Part shown: one piece after another, positions 45,777-53,155 of the stretch
How positions within the stretch are numbered: the stretch's first letter is position 1
Layout: every line of letters starts with the position of its first letter
Assembly: GCA_963698015.1 (NCBI GenBank)
Contig: OY969109.1
Location: 2,480,001-2,544,000, forward strand
Reading direction: 5' to 3'
Length of the DNA: 64,000 nt
DNA from: VAXT01 sp963698015
GTDB lineage: Bacteria > Actinomycetota > Thermoleophilia > Gaiellales > Gaiellaceae
Notes under the pieces: model-generated
The model's input: the letters and a program-made list of their open reading frames with translations, nothing else
What the model was told of the DNA's origin: nothing
Databases searched by the model: none
Made by a program: the position numbers and the translations under genes

Positions 45777-45782
45777 TATGGT
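45777..45782 (+). promoter_or_regulatory. -10 box of the lysin-like gene
   Basis: TATGGT lies 6 nt before ATG 45789, fitting the leaderless arrangement. Confidence 0.45.
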
Positions 45783-45788
45783 CACTTC

Positions 45789-46547
45789 ATGGGGACCATG
45801 TTCGACACGGCGGGCGATCCTGCCAGGAACTTCAGAGGCCTCAGGTTCGACGCGATAGCCGCGTACGGGAATGGCTCCTACGCAAACTACGACCGGGCTC
45901 GCCGACAGTTCCCCCGCGTGCGCATCCTCGAGATCGACGTGGTCGGCGCCGGCATCGGCAGTGCCGGGGACTTCGAGCCCGGCGACATGTCCTATTCCCA
46001 TGCCGGCCGGTGGGCGAAGGGACGGATCGCGGCCGGCGTCTGGCGCCCGGTGCTCTACTTCTCCACCTCGCACTGGAAGGAGATCATGAGCTCGCTCAAG
46101 GCGGCCAGGGTCGCCCGGTCGGACGTCCGGATCTGGACGGCCCATTACACCGGCAAGGAGCACCTCTGCAAATCTGCGTGCGGGTTCGGCGTCACCGGCA
46201 CCGCCGATGCGACGCAGTGGGGATCTTCGGACCATCCCGAGACGCTTCCGAGCATCTACGACCACCGCACTATCGACGTCTCGAAGACGGCCGACGACTT
46301 TTGGGGCGCCGCACCGGTCCCGCCCCCGTTCAAGCGGGTGCTCAAGGTGGGGAGCACCGGACACGCGGTTGAGATCTGGCAGCGGCGAATGGTACGCCGC
46401 GGATGGCAGATCGCGGTCAACGGCACGTACGACGCCTCCAGCCAAGCGATCTGCAAGGCCTTCCAGAAGGAGAAGGGACTCACGATCTCGGGCAACGTGA
46501 ACCGCAAGACGTGGAATGCCACCTGGACCGCACCGATCACCGTGTGA
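45789..46547 (+). CDS. Putative glycoside-hydrolase-like protein with C-terminal peptidoglycan-binding domain
   Basis: 252 aa. The N-terminal 170 residues look like a TIM-barrel, lysozyme-like domain: strands such as VRILEIDVVG, RPVLYFSTSHW, VRIWTAHYTG and GTADATQWG recall GH25/Rv2525c-like folds, but catalytic residues are not certain. Residues about 185-248 form a PG_binding_1 domain (LKVGSTGHAVEIWQRRMVRRG to NRKTWNATW). No signal peptide is visible with ATG 45789, so export would need a holin or another route, as for phage lysins. Convergent with a second wall-active protein. Confidence 0.72.
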   Translation: MGTMFDTAGDPARNFRGLRFDAIAAYGNGSYANYDRARRQFPRVRILEIDVVGAGIGSAGDFEPGDMSYSHAGRWAKGRIAAGVWRPVLYFSTSHWKEIMSSLKAARVARSDVRIWTAHYTGKEHLCKSACGFGVTGTADATQWGSSDHPETLPSIYDHRTIDVSKTADDFWGAAPVPPPFKRVLKVGSTGHAVEIWQRRMVRRGWQIAVNGTYDASSQAICKAFQKEKGLTISGNVNRKTWNATWTAPITV

Positions 46548-46556
46548 GCCCGTCTT

Positions 46557-46570
46557 GCGGCGTTCGCCGC
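46557..46570. terminator. Hairpin between convergent wall-active genes
   Basis: GCGGCG-TT-CGCCGC in the 25 bp between the two stop codons; it can serve both strands. Short stem. Confidence 0.4.
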
Positions 46571-46572
46571 TC

Positions 46573-47292
46573 TTACTTGAAGAACGGGAGCGGGTCGAGC
46601 ATGTTCTCGAAGACGTGCCCGCCGGCGTTCGTCTTCCGGATCTCGATGTGCGCGTGCTCGGGTCCGTCTAACCACTGGCTGACTGCCGCGACCGGCTGGC
46701 CGCCCCTAACCCGGTCGCCCACGTTCACGCTTGGGACGACGTGTCTGAAGATCCAGACCTTGCGGTCGCGGGCCTCGATCTTCACCGTCCCGCCAAAGAC
46801 TTGACCGCTGATGTCGTTGCTCCGATTGGCCTCGATAATCTTCCCGCCGACGGGGGCACGGATGACCGAGCCCGTCGACGCAAACCAGTCGAGCCCCGCG
46901 TGGTGCTTGACGCGGTGCTTGTCCGGTGCCCCTTCCGGATCCAGGTACGCGAACTCGGAGATTCGGGGTACGGGCGGGTTGAGCGGGAGCACTATCCCAG
47001 CGTGCCCACCGCCGGGGAACGGCTTCCCCTTCCGCTTCCTGGCGCGCTCGCGGAAGTCCGCCGGGAACTGGATCTCGCCGAACAGGAGACCGAGCCCGGG
47101 CAGCCCGAGCGTGCCGTTGATCTGGTTCAGCGGGTAGCCGACCCGCCACTTCCATTTTTGGACCGCGAATGCGGTGTCAGGCCCGTAGTCGCGATCTACC
47201 GCGTCTCCGGTGAGCCCGAGCTTCCGTTGAACCTTTTCGACATCCTCGCCCTTGAGGTGGGGCTTCTTCAACGCGAGTTGGCGGCGTGGCAC
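46573..47292 (-). CDS. M23 family metallopeptidase with N-terminal peptidoglycan-binding domain
   Basis: 239 aa. Residues about 10-65 resemble a PG_binding_1 domain (KGEDVEKVQRKLGLTGD, YGPDTAFAVQKW). The C-terminal half is a LytM/M23 endopeptidase with HHAGLDWFA (His-x3-Asp) and HAHIEI (His-x-His) zinc ligands. Expected to cut peptide cross-links. No secretion signal is seen. GTG 47292 has AAGGAGG at the right distance; an upstream start at 47337 would read through that ribosome-binding site. Together with the convergent lysin-like gene it forms a cell-wall-lytic pair. Confidence 0.82.
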   Translation of the reverse strand: MPRRQLALKKPHLKGEDVEKVQRKLGLTGDAVDRDYGPDTAFAVQKWKWRVGYPLNQINGTLGLPGLGLLFGEIQFPADFRERARKRKGKPFPGGGHAGIVLPLNPPVPRISEFAYLDPEGAPDKHRVKHHAGLDWFASTGSVIRAPVGGKIIEANRSNDISGQVFGGTVKIEARDRKVWIFRHVVPSVNVGDRVRGGQPVAAVSQWLDGPEHAHIEIRKTNAGGHVFENMLDPLPFFK

Positions 47293-47707
47293 GGCTCCCT
47301 CCTTACTTAGTTGCGATTTTGAGTGTGCGCCTGCCACTTCGAGAATTCAAGGCCGTTTGCGCACCGTCTTGGAATCCTCTGCTACTTCGTTCCCGGGCAG
47401 TTCGACCGCGAGTGGGACTACCTTCAACGGGGGCATCAGCGCCTGATCACGCGTGAGCAATACGTCGCCTGCGGCGCCGAGGATGCGCCCTCCGAGCTGA
47501 CCGGCAAGGAGACCGTGAAAGTGGTCGCTAGCGCCGCCCGACAACGAGCCGGACGGGGAAGCCCCAGCGTTTGCCCGGAGGTGCGACGACATTCAGCGCG
47601 ACATCGACCGCAGGCGATCCGCGCCGGAGATGGAAGTCACCACCGGCAGGTTGCAGATACGGGTCGGCTCGCCGTAGAGTCGCCGAGCCTTCAAGGAAAG
47701 GATCACT
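47293..47707. other. Spacer without a convincing gene
   Basis: Open frames here are short and disagree in strand. The best is complement(47347..47592), 81 aa, with a protein-like C-terminal half but no ribosome-binding site or TAnnnT box. Left uncalled. Confidence 0.3.
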
Positions 47708-47794
47708 GTGCCGACCTGGCTCTGGATCGTCCTCATCGTTGCTCTGATAGCCATCCTTGCCTATCGATACCGGGGACGCTTCTCTAGGAGGTAG
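47708..47794 (+). CDS. 28-residue single-span membrane protein
   Basis: GTG 47708 encodes MPTWLWIVLIVALIAILAYR followed by eight mostly basic residues ending FSRR. It is a single hydrophobic helix with a basic tail. AAGGAAAGG lies 6 nt upstream. Similar tiny proteins with a tryptophan-rich start and one helix are common but uncharacterised in actinobacteria; the function is unknown. Confidence 0.5.
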   Translation: MPTWLWIVLIVALIAILAYRYRGRFSRR

Positions 47795-47913
47795 GGAGGC
47801 ACGGGTCGCTCGAAGGAGGTCAGGCTCGGGAACCCTGCGTCAGGTTTTCGCGCGCGCCGCCCTCCTCTCCGTTCAAGCAGGCGTTAGCCCGAGCCCGGGA
47901 AAGCCCGTCGTTC

Positions 47914-48099
47914 CTACTTAAAGGGGTCCCCGGCGGACGGGGGCCTCATCGGGTCCCAAGGTTCTCCGCGTTGCCAGCGGTCGTCCTCCGCGTTTGGCTT
48001 CTTCGACTGGCGGCGTGGGTCGAACCAGCGCGCTACCTGCTTGAGGTTGTGCGCCACGCGGCTAGTGAACGTCGGGCGTTTCAGATCGCGGTACCGCAT
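47914..48099 (-). CDS. Small basic hypothetical protein
   Basis: 61 aa, no membrane segment; contains RVAHNLKQVARWFDPRR and a Pro/Asp/Trp-rich C-terminus. TAGACT on the minus strand (48106-48111) lies 6 nt before ATG 48099, the leaderless pattern seen at well-supported genes, which is the main support. No family is recognised. Confidence 0.5.
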   Translation of the reverse strand: MRYRDLKRPTFTSRVAHNLKQVARWFDPRRQSKKPNAEDDRWQRGEPWDPMRPPSAGDPFK

Positions 48100-48314
48100 G
48101 CAGCGAGTCTACTCCTAGTCCTGCAGCTCGATTTCTCCTTCCGGAGCTTCGCTAAAGCCGCCGTCCGAGGGTTCGACCCCAGCCGCCAAGCCCGTTCGAA
48201 TGCGTCGCGACATCGCCGGCAACCCGAGCCGCCCCGTTCGCCTCACGGCGCACCCCGAGCCATGATCGGTACTGGTCACATCGTCGGTAGCCGAGGCGCA
48301 TACTCGAGCGTTCA

Positions 48315-48645
48315 GTGAGCTCTGATCGTCTCGAGCGCTGGGCCCGTTCCGATGGTCTCAAGCGCTGGGCCCCGCGAGTGTGTCTGGCCTTTGGCGTCGG
48401 GCTGCTCGTGGCTTGCGCGGCCACGTTCGTCCACACTGAGCGATTCGTAGCGGGAGCCGAGCGCGCCACCGGTACGGTCATCCGACCTGTCCCGCGAAAC
48501 CGATTCCGAGGGCAGGGTTACCTTGTATCCGGTTGTCCGCTTCACAACCGCGGACGGTCGAACTGTCCAGTTCGTCTCCTCCTCCGGCTCGTCTTCGCCA
48601 CCTGAGATCGGCCATAGCGTCGACGTGCTCGCCGAGTCCTCCTAG
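48315..48645 (+). CDS. DUF3592-like membrane protein, frame broken by a 1-nt insertion
   Basis: GTG 48315 starts a protein with one membrane helix (about residues 20-40) followed by ERATGTVIRPVPRN. The next frame then continues GRVTLYPVVRFTTADGRTV and a Ser-rich PPEIGHSVDVLAESS end, the pattern of DUF3592 extracytoplasmic domains. Removing one C near 48501 joins them to about 109 aa. Function unknown. Confidence 0.6.
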
Positions 48646-48876
48646 CGCCCCACTGTCCTTGACTCGAGCGCGGTACGAGGAGGATAGTTTCTCCTGTTCG
48701 GCGACATCGAAGCCGAGCATCTGGAGGGATAGAAGCTGAGCTCTGTTCCGGAGCCGCGATCGCACCCGAACGAGTCGCCGGACGGTGCGCCATGCGGCCG
48801 GGAGGACCTGCTTGGACGCCGCGTCAGCGCCGCCCGAATCGATCTTGCTCGGCATCGGACCTTCGCGCTAGCGCCC

Positions 48877-49441
48877 GTGCTCCTGCTCTTGATTGCGGGC
48901 TGTGGAGGGAAGAGCACCCCTGCCGGGCCGAGCGCAGCCTGCAAGCAGGGGTGTTATCGCGGGCACGGCGTCTCGTTCAACTACCCAGCGAAGTGGCAGA
49001 AGACCTCGGACACGACGGCGCCGATCTCCGACCTGTGGTTCGTCACCGTTGTCCGCGACCTGAAGTACCTGGACTACGTCGAGATCACCGGCCAAGGGCA
49101 AAAGCGAGCTTGGCTTTCCCCCGGCGAACGTAGCCGCTGGCAAGGCGCACCTCAAGGGCCAGCGAGAGGCGCTCGGAGCGTTCTTCCAGCCCGGCTCAGA
49201 GAAGCTCACGATAGACGGCCGGCCCGCCCTGCGGTTCCGATCCACGCTGACCAACAGCACTGGGGCCAGGCTTGGGAACACCATCGCGACCACCTGGCTC
49301 CTGACGTTCAAGGGCAACACCCAGTACCGCTTCGAGTGCACTCACCAAGAGAGGGTTCCTCACGCCCGAGCAGCAGCGGCGGAGATCGAGCGCGGATGCG
49401 CCCAAATCGTGCGCACCTTCAAGATCCTTTCCGACCGCTGA
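48877..49441 (+). CDS. Lipoprotein, frame broken by a 1-nt insertion
   Basis: The first frame gives LIAGCGG (lipobox), CKQGCYRGHGVSFNYPAKW and VTVVRDLKYLDYVEITGQ. From about 49100 the next frame carries ELGFPPANVAAGKAHLKGQR and RFECTHQERVP up to the stop at 49439-49441. One extra base in the CAAAAG run explains the switch; corrected length is about 187 aa. The GVSFNYPxxW segment resembles PsbP/DUF1795-like lipoproteins. The signal peptide from GTG 48877 is very short, and the frame is open further upstream (LARHRTFALAPV), so the true start may be a non-standard codon. Confidence 0.6.
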
Positions 49442-49508
49442 TTTCTCTTACTGATGCCGAGGCCGGCCACGTCCCAGCCGGCCATCTTGCGGAGCTCGCT
49501 GGTCGCGC

Positions 49509-49922
49509 CTAGCCTTGAGCCGTGGCCGGGGCGGCGGCTCCCGGCGCGGGAGCTTTCCCCTCCCAGTAGCGATTGAGGGCTCGCTGTACCTTCACGAACC
49601 AGACGATCGCCGGGACGAGCAGGATCGCGCCCGGAAAGAGCCATAGCCCTGTCCAGCCGGTGAACGGCGGCTCCTGGCCGTCCTTCTTGTACATCTTCCC
49701 GATCTCTGACGGAATTACGAAGGCGGTGACGGGGTTGACGAGGAGCCAGACGACGAGGCCGAGTACCCCTCCGAGGCCCTCGCCTGTGTGTTGCTTCATC
49801 TCCTCCTGGGTCTTGTAGACCCAGTAGAAGCTGTAGACGCCGAACGTGACGATGTACATGAGGATGCCGAAGCCGACGCCGCGCGGTTGGCCGAGGGGGC
49901 CGGTGTTGCTCGGCGTGCTCAT
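49509..49922 (-). CDS. DUF4234 domain membrane protein
   Basis: 137 aa. Residues 15-70 match the DUF4234 pattern (FGILMYIVTFGVYSFYWVYKTQEEM), with about three membrane segments in all. Function unknown. TAGGAGG lies 6 nt before ATG 49922. The C-terminal Ala/Pro tail is low complexity. Confidence 0.8.
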   Translation of the reverse strand: MSTPSNTGPLGQPRGVGFGILMYIVTFGVYSFYWVYKTQEEMKQHTGEGLGGVLGLVVWLLVNPVTAFVIPSEIGKMYKKDGQEPPFTGWTGLWLFPGAILLVPAIVWFVKVQRALNRYWEGKAPAPGAAAPATAQG

Positions 49923-49974
49923 TGGTTGCCTCCTACGTGGATCAGAGTGACTGAACCAGGTTCCGGATCCCGGG

Positions 49975-50517
49975 TCAACTCGGTGCGCGGCGTGCGCGAG
50001 AGCGGCGAACGGCGGTGATGATGAGCAAGGCCACGCCCGAGCCGGCCAGCAGCCCCCCGATCACGAATGTGCCGAGGATTCCGCGCAGGATCGGCCACGT
50101 TAGGCTGCGCCCGAGCGCCACGTTCGCGCCGCTCGCCCGCACCTTCCTGTCGGTGCGGACCGCGTAGACTCCGGCGTGCGCGGGCGTGACGGTGCCCAGC
50201 GCCGAGCCCTCATGGTTGGAGACGGAGTAGGTCAGCGAGCCGCCGTAGGGCGTGATCGCCAACGGCGTACCCGTTTTCGCGTCGGTGATCCCGATCTCAA
50301 CGGGCGGGACGGCCTCGTCGGCAGTCAAGCCCTCGTAGTAGACGACGTACTTGTGCGACTCGAGCTTCATTGTCGTTTTGCCCGGCACCGGCACTCGCTG
50401 AAAGTTGTCGACCTCGTCACCGAGCCTCATTAGCGAGGTGGCGAACCACAGGACAGCGCCAATCACGCCCGCGACGACCAAGCCGCCGCCAATCAAGTAG
50501 CCAGCACGCGATCTCAC
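49975..50517 (-). CDS. Two-span membrane protein of unknown function
   Basis: 180 aa from GTG 50517; an in-frame TTG 50574 would add 19 Arg/Cys-rich residues. Topology: helix at about 7-28, extracellular beta-rich domain of about 115 residues, second helix near 145-168, basic tail. No family is recognised. Same strand as the DUF4234 gene, 52 bp upstream of it. Confidence 0.65.
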   Translation of the reverse strand: MRSRAGYLIGGGLVVAGVIGAVLWFATSLMRLGDEVDNFQRVPVPGKTTMKLESHKYVVYYEGLTADEAVPPVEIGITDAKTGTPLAITPYGGSLTYSVSNHEGSALGTVTPAHAGVYAVRTDRKVRASGANVALGRSLTWPILRGILGTFVIGGLLAGSGVALLIITAVRRSRARRAPS

Positions 50518-50591
50518 GCGGCACCCATGAACACGCGAGAGTCTCGCGCACGGTCGGGGATACTGCGTAGTCAATTTTGCTTGCTCTTGCG

Positions 50592-50638
50592 CCCCTCGTC
50601 CCGCCGGCGCGAGACTGGCCCCTCGTCCCGCCAGCGCG
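50592..50638 (+). repeat. Two-copy 20 bp direct repeat, period 27 bp
   Basis: CCCCTCGTCCCGCCGGCGCG (50592-50611) and CCCCTCGTCCCGCCAGCGCG (50619-50638), 19 of 20 identical, separated by 7 nt, in the spacer between divergent genes. Could be a tandem operator or a small duplication. Confidence 0.6.
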
Positions 50639-50677
50639 GAACCTGGACGCTAGGCACGATGAAAGTGGGTGAGTTGG

Positions 50678-50827
50678 ATGCCGAAGTTGATTTCGGCTCT
50701 CGTCGCAGGGTTCTTGTTCACCGGGTCGGCCGCGCTTGCTGGCTGCGGCACAGCGACCCTCAACACTGGCAAGGCCTGCATAGCCTCTCGCAGAGCCAAG
50801 CCGTGCACGCGACTCAGCGCACGATAA
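50678..50827 (+). CDS. Small putative lipoprotein (49 aa)
   Basis: ATG 50678 gives MPKLISALVAGFLFTGSAAL then AGC, a good lipoprotein signal with Cys at residue 23, and a short basic tail with two more Cys. Downstream of a GGTGAG-like site. The mature part is only 27 residues, so it could be a remnant of a longer gene. Confidence 0.45.
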   Translation: MPKLISALVAGFLFTGSAALAGCGTATLNTGKACIASRRAKPCTRLSAR

Positions 50828-50886
50828 CGCGTGTTATGTCAAGTTGACGTAGAAGACGGCTCCGCACGGCCCTTCCCCGCGCTGGC

Positions 50887-50892
50887 TAGGCT
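50887..50892 (+). promoter_or_regulatory. -10 box of the secreted protein gene
   Basis: TAGGCT lies 6 nt before ATG 50899; leaderless arrangement. Confidence 0.5.
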
Positions 50893-50898
50893 CCAGCA

Positions 50899-52272
50899 AT
50901 GAGGAGCCTGGCGCTCGCTGTTGCGGTTGGGCTCGCAACGGCGGGCTCTGCTTCGGCGGAGCTTGCCGTTCCGAACGTCCAGGACGGAATGCTTGCCGTC
51001 TCCGCGAGCGGAACGCCGTTCGTCGCGTATCTGCAGGGAAACCGCCTCGAGATCTCGGTGCGCCGGAGCGGCGCGTGGACGCGGCTGCGGGCGGCGCGGG
51101 TCACGCGCGGCTCGACCATCGTTGCCTTAAAGGCCGGCAGGCGAGGCCCGGTCGTTCTCGTCCGCGGCCCCGGCTCCCACTCCCTGGTCATGGTCCGCCG
51201 GTCGAGAGCCGGTTGGCGGAAGATTCCCATCGCGCGCGCCCCCACCGGCTCGAAGCTGGGCTGGCCGGGTCTCGTGCTCCAGCGCGGGAACGCAGTGGTC
51301 GCATTCACCCGCTGGCGGCGCTCCACGCACAGGACGGCCCTCACGCTCACGCGGATCGACCTCCGCGGGCGCGCGCACTCGGTGCGGATCACCGGGAGCG
51401 GCTTCCCGAACAGCTTCGTCGCCCCTCCGGCGGTGCCGGTGCTCGCAGGACGCACGGTTCGCGTGATCGAGTCGTACGGCATCGACGGAGCCGTCGGAAC
51501 GATCGAGTGGCGTCCGCAGGACGGCACCTGGAAGGGCCAGTACATCGACGCCGGGAACGGCGACTTCCCGGTCGGGCCGCTCCTCGGAGCAGTCGGCGGC
51601 AACGCGGTGTACGCGGCGTGGACGCAGGCGCTCCTCGGCGCGGGCGAGCTGCCTGTGTCGCTCGCGAAACACGGGCGGTCGATCGAGAGCGACTTCGTGC
51701 TCGATCGCGCGATCATGACCGGCTTCGGGCTGACGCGAACCGGACCGGAGGTTGCGGCGAACGAGTGGGTGTCCGCGGGCGACCTCGGGCTCACGGGAGA
51801 CGCGGTCGTCTGGGCCGGTGTCGTCGTCAACCGTCGCGTCGACTACGAGCTCGACGGCTGGCTCGCCGGCCTCTCCTCGGCCCCGCGCGGCACTCGCGAC
51901 GTGCTTCTCGCCAGGCCCGACGGCCTCTCGTGGTACCGGCTGCGCCGGGCCCCGTCGGTCCACGTCGATCTCGACGCGACCGAGCAGCTCAACGGGAGCG
52001 TGCTCGTGACGGGAGGCGTCCGCGGCGCGTCCGGGACGGTCAAGCTCTACCGCGAACGACCCGGCTCCCCTCGCGAGCTCGCAGGGTCCGCCCCGCTCGC
52101 CGCAGACGGATCGTTCACCTTCATGGACACGCCCAGCGTCGGTCCGTTCGTCTACCGAGCGGTCTATGCGGACCCCGCCACGGGGCTCCCGTACGCCACC
52201 TTGCTCCATGACCCGGTCGGGTCTTCCCCAGACTTGTCCACAGACCCGCAGCTCTGGTGTGGAAAATGTTGA
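50899..52272 (+). CDS. Secreted protein of unknown function
   Basis: 457 aa. Residues 1-20 are a Sec signal peptide with cleavage after ASA. The mature protein is beta-rich with repeated strand pairs (GPVVLVRGPGSHSLVMVRR, GNAVVAFTRW, NAVYAAWTQALLG), suggesting a propeller-like fold. Residues about 355-430 look like a separate Ig/FN3-like unit (GTVKLYRERPG, YRAVYADPATG). No catalytic motif is recognised. The last 40 bp carry DnaA-box-like 9-mers. Confidence 0.75.
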   Translation: MRSLALAVAVGLATAGSASAELAVPNVQDGMLAVSASGTPFVAYLQGNRLEISVRRSGAWTRLRAARVTRGSTIVALKAGRRGPVVLVRGPGSHSLVMVRRSRAGWRKIPIARAPTGSKLGWPGLVLQRGNAVVAFTRWRRSTHRTALTLTRIDLRGRAHSVRITGSGFPNSFVAPPAVPVLAGRTVRVIESYGIDGAVGTIEWRPQDGTWKGQYIDAGNGDFPVGPLLGAVGGNAVYAAWTQALLGAGELPVSLAKHGRSIESDFVLDRAIMTGFGLTRTGPEVAANEWVSAGDLGLTGDAVVWAGVVVNRRVDYELDGWLAGLSSAPRGTRDVLLARPDGLSWYRLRRAPSVHVDLDATEQLNGSVLVTGGVRGASGTVKLYRERPGSPRELAGSAPLAADGSFTFMDTPSVGPFVYRAVYADPATGLPYATLLHDPVGSSPDLSTDPQLWCGKC

Positions 52273-52275
52273 AAA
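52234..52275. promoter_or_regulatory. Cluster of three DnaA-box-like 9-mers
   Basis: TTGTCCACA (52234-52242, +), TTTTCCACA (52258-52266, -) and TTTTCAACA (52267-52275, -) lie within 42 bp at the end of the secreted-protein gene. An A/T-rich stretch follows to about 52293. The first two match the actinobacterial DnaA consensus with at most one change. No dnaA, dnaN, rpmH or gyrase gene is nearby, so this is a candidate DnaA-binding site rather than a demonstrated origin. Confidence 0.4.
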
Positions 52276-52469
52276 CTGAACTTTTTGCAAATTGCGGGCG
52301 ACGCGTTCGGACAGGTCTTGCACGGAGGGCTTGACAGCTCTAGTGTCCCGTTTGCGCCGAGCACGGAGCGCGAGTAGGTCGAAGCCCAGCCGGGCGGCCG
52401 TAGGCGGAAGCCGAAAGTTGGTCGGAAGGGCGGACGAAAGCGAAACCGGCTCGGCGAATTTTTATGGTC

Positions 52470-52524
52470 CAATTCGTGCCCGCCGTTGGCGGGCACGAAT
52501 TGTGAGAGGCCGCCGCAGGCGGCC
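52470..52524. repeat. Double hairpin element, copy A
   Basis: A perfect 15 bp stem (52470-52484 with 52488-52502, loop GTT) is followed by a perfect 7 bp stem GGCCGCC-GCA-GGCGGCC (52508-52524), itself flanked by GTGAG/CTCAC. A similar pair lies at 58927-58977. The 52273-52571 spacer has no coding frame. Confidence 0.6.
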
Positions 52525-52571
52525 ACGAACCTCACGCACAGGCTGTCGTTCGGCCTCGTTAGACTCGCGCC

Positions 52572-52781
52572 GTGTCCTTCCACCTGCGCCCACCGAGCGT
52601 CGACAAGGGCGTCTCGGCCTTCTTCTGGGCCTTCGGCTTCTTCCTCTACATCTGGATCGGACAGCTCGCGCTCGGCATCGGCAAGGGCAGCGCGTTCATC
52701 CTCGCCGCGGTCGCGGGCGGCGCGATCTTCCTCTTCATCCGCCTCTTCGGCGAGGGCGGCGCGCGCCGGGCGCGGCCCTAG
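52572..52781 (+). CDS. Small two-span membrane protein
   Basis: 69 aa from GTG 52572 with two hydrophobic helices (about 15-35 and 40-60) and an Arg-rich end. TAGACT lies 6 nt upstream. No family is recognised. Its stop overlaps the convergent small gene by 4 nt. Confidence 0.65.
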   Translation: MSFHLRPPSVDKGVSAFFWAFGFFLYIWIGQLALGIGKGSAFILAAVAGGAIFLFIRLFGEGGARRARP

Positions 52782-52966
52782 ACGGCGGCGCCCAGACCAG
52801 CCCGGCGGTGATCGCCGGCCAGCGCGCTCAGGAGCAACCGTGCGAGCTCTTCACCGATCGCGTATCGCAGCCTCGCGACTCCGGTCGGCTGCGCGTCGTC
52901 CTCGAGGCGGGCGCAGTCGCGGAGGATTCTCGTCAAGGCACGGGCTTGCGGCTCGGCGGCGGTCAT
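52778..52966 (-). CDS. Small helical hypothetical protein
   Basis: 62 aa, predicted helical (LTRILRDCARLEDDAQ, LRYAIGEELARLLLSAL). GATATT on the minus strand (52973-52978) lies 6 nt before ATG 52966, the pattern of supported leaderless genes. No family is recognised. Confidence 0.5.
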   Translation of the reverse strand: MTAAEPQARALTRILRDCARLEDDAQPTGVARLRYAIGEELARLLLSALAGDHRRAGLGAAV

Positions 52967-53155
52967 GGCTCGAATATCGGCTTGCGCACTGGGCCCGGGG
53001 ATCCCTCCCGGGAGTGAGCACCGGGGCCGAGATCCTGCCGCGGACTATCGGAACCTGACTATTTCTTCACCGGCCCCCGTGCGGACTGCGCCTCGATTCG
53101 TCCGTTGCCGTCGGCAACGGGACGCGGAGGTGGCTGCGAGCCGGCGGCCCGGAAA

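Noticed and set aside
47323..47787. 154 aa + strand frame
   Set aside because: No ribosome-binding site, no TAnnnT box, His/Arg/Ser-rich composition, and it overlaps the better supported small membrane gene at 47708.
48165..48185. GGGTTCGACCCC resembles a tRNA T-loop
   Set aside because: Flanking bases do not form a 5 bp T-stem, and no acceptor, D or anticodon arm can be found around it.
45789..50827. Region considered as an integrated prophage
   Set aside because: Only lysin-like proteins are seen; no integrase, terminase, capsid, tail, tRNA-flanking attachment site or repeats at the borders.
52331..52336. TTGACA resembling a -35 box in the spacer after the secreted protein gene
   Set aside because: No -10-like hexamer lies 16-18 nt downstream; the following TAGTGT is only 4 nt away.
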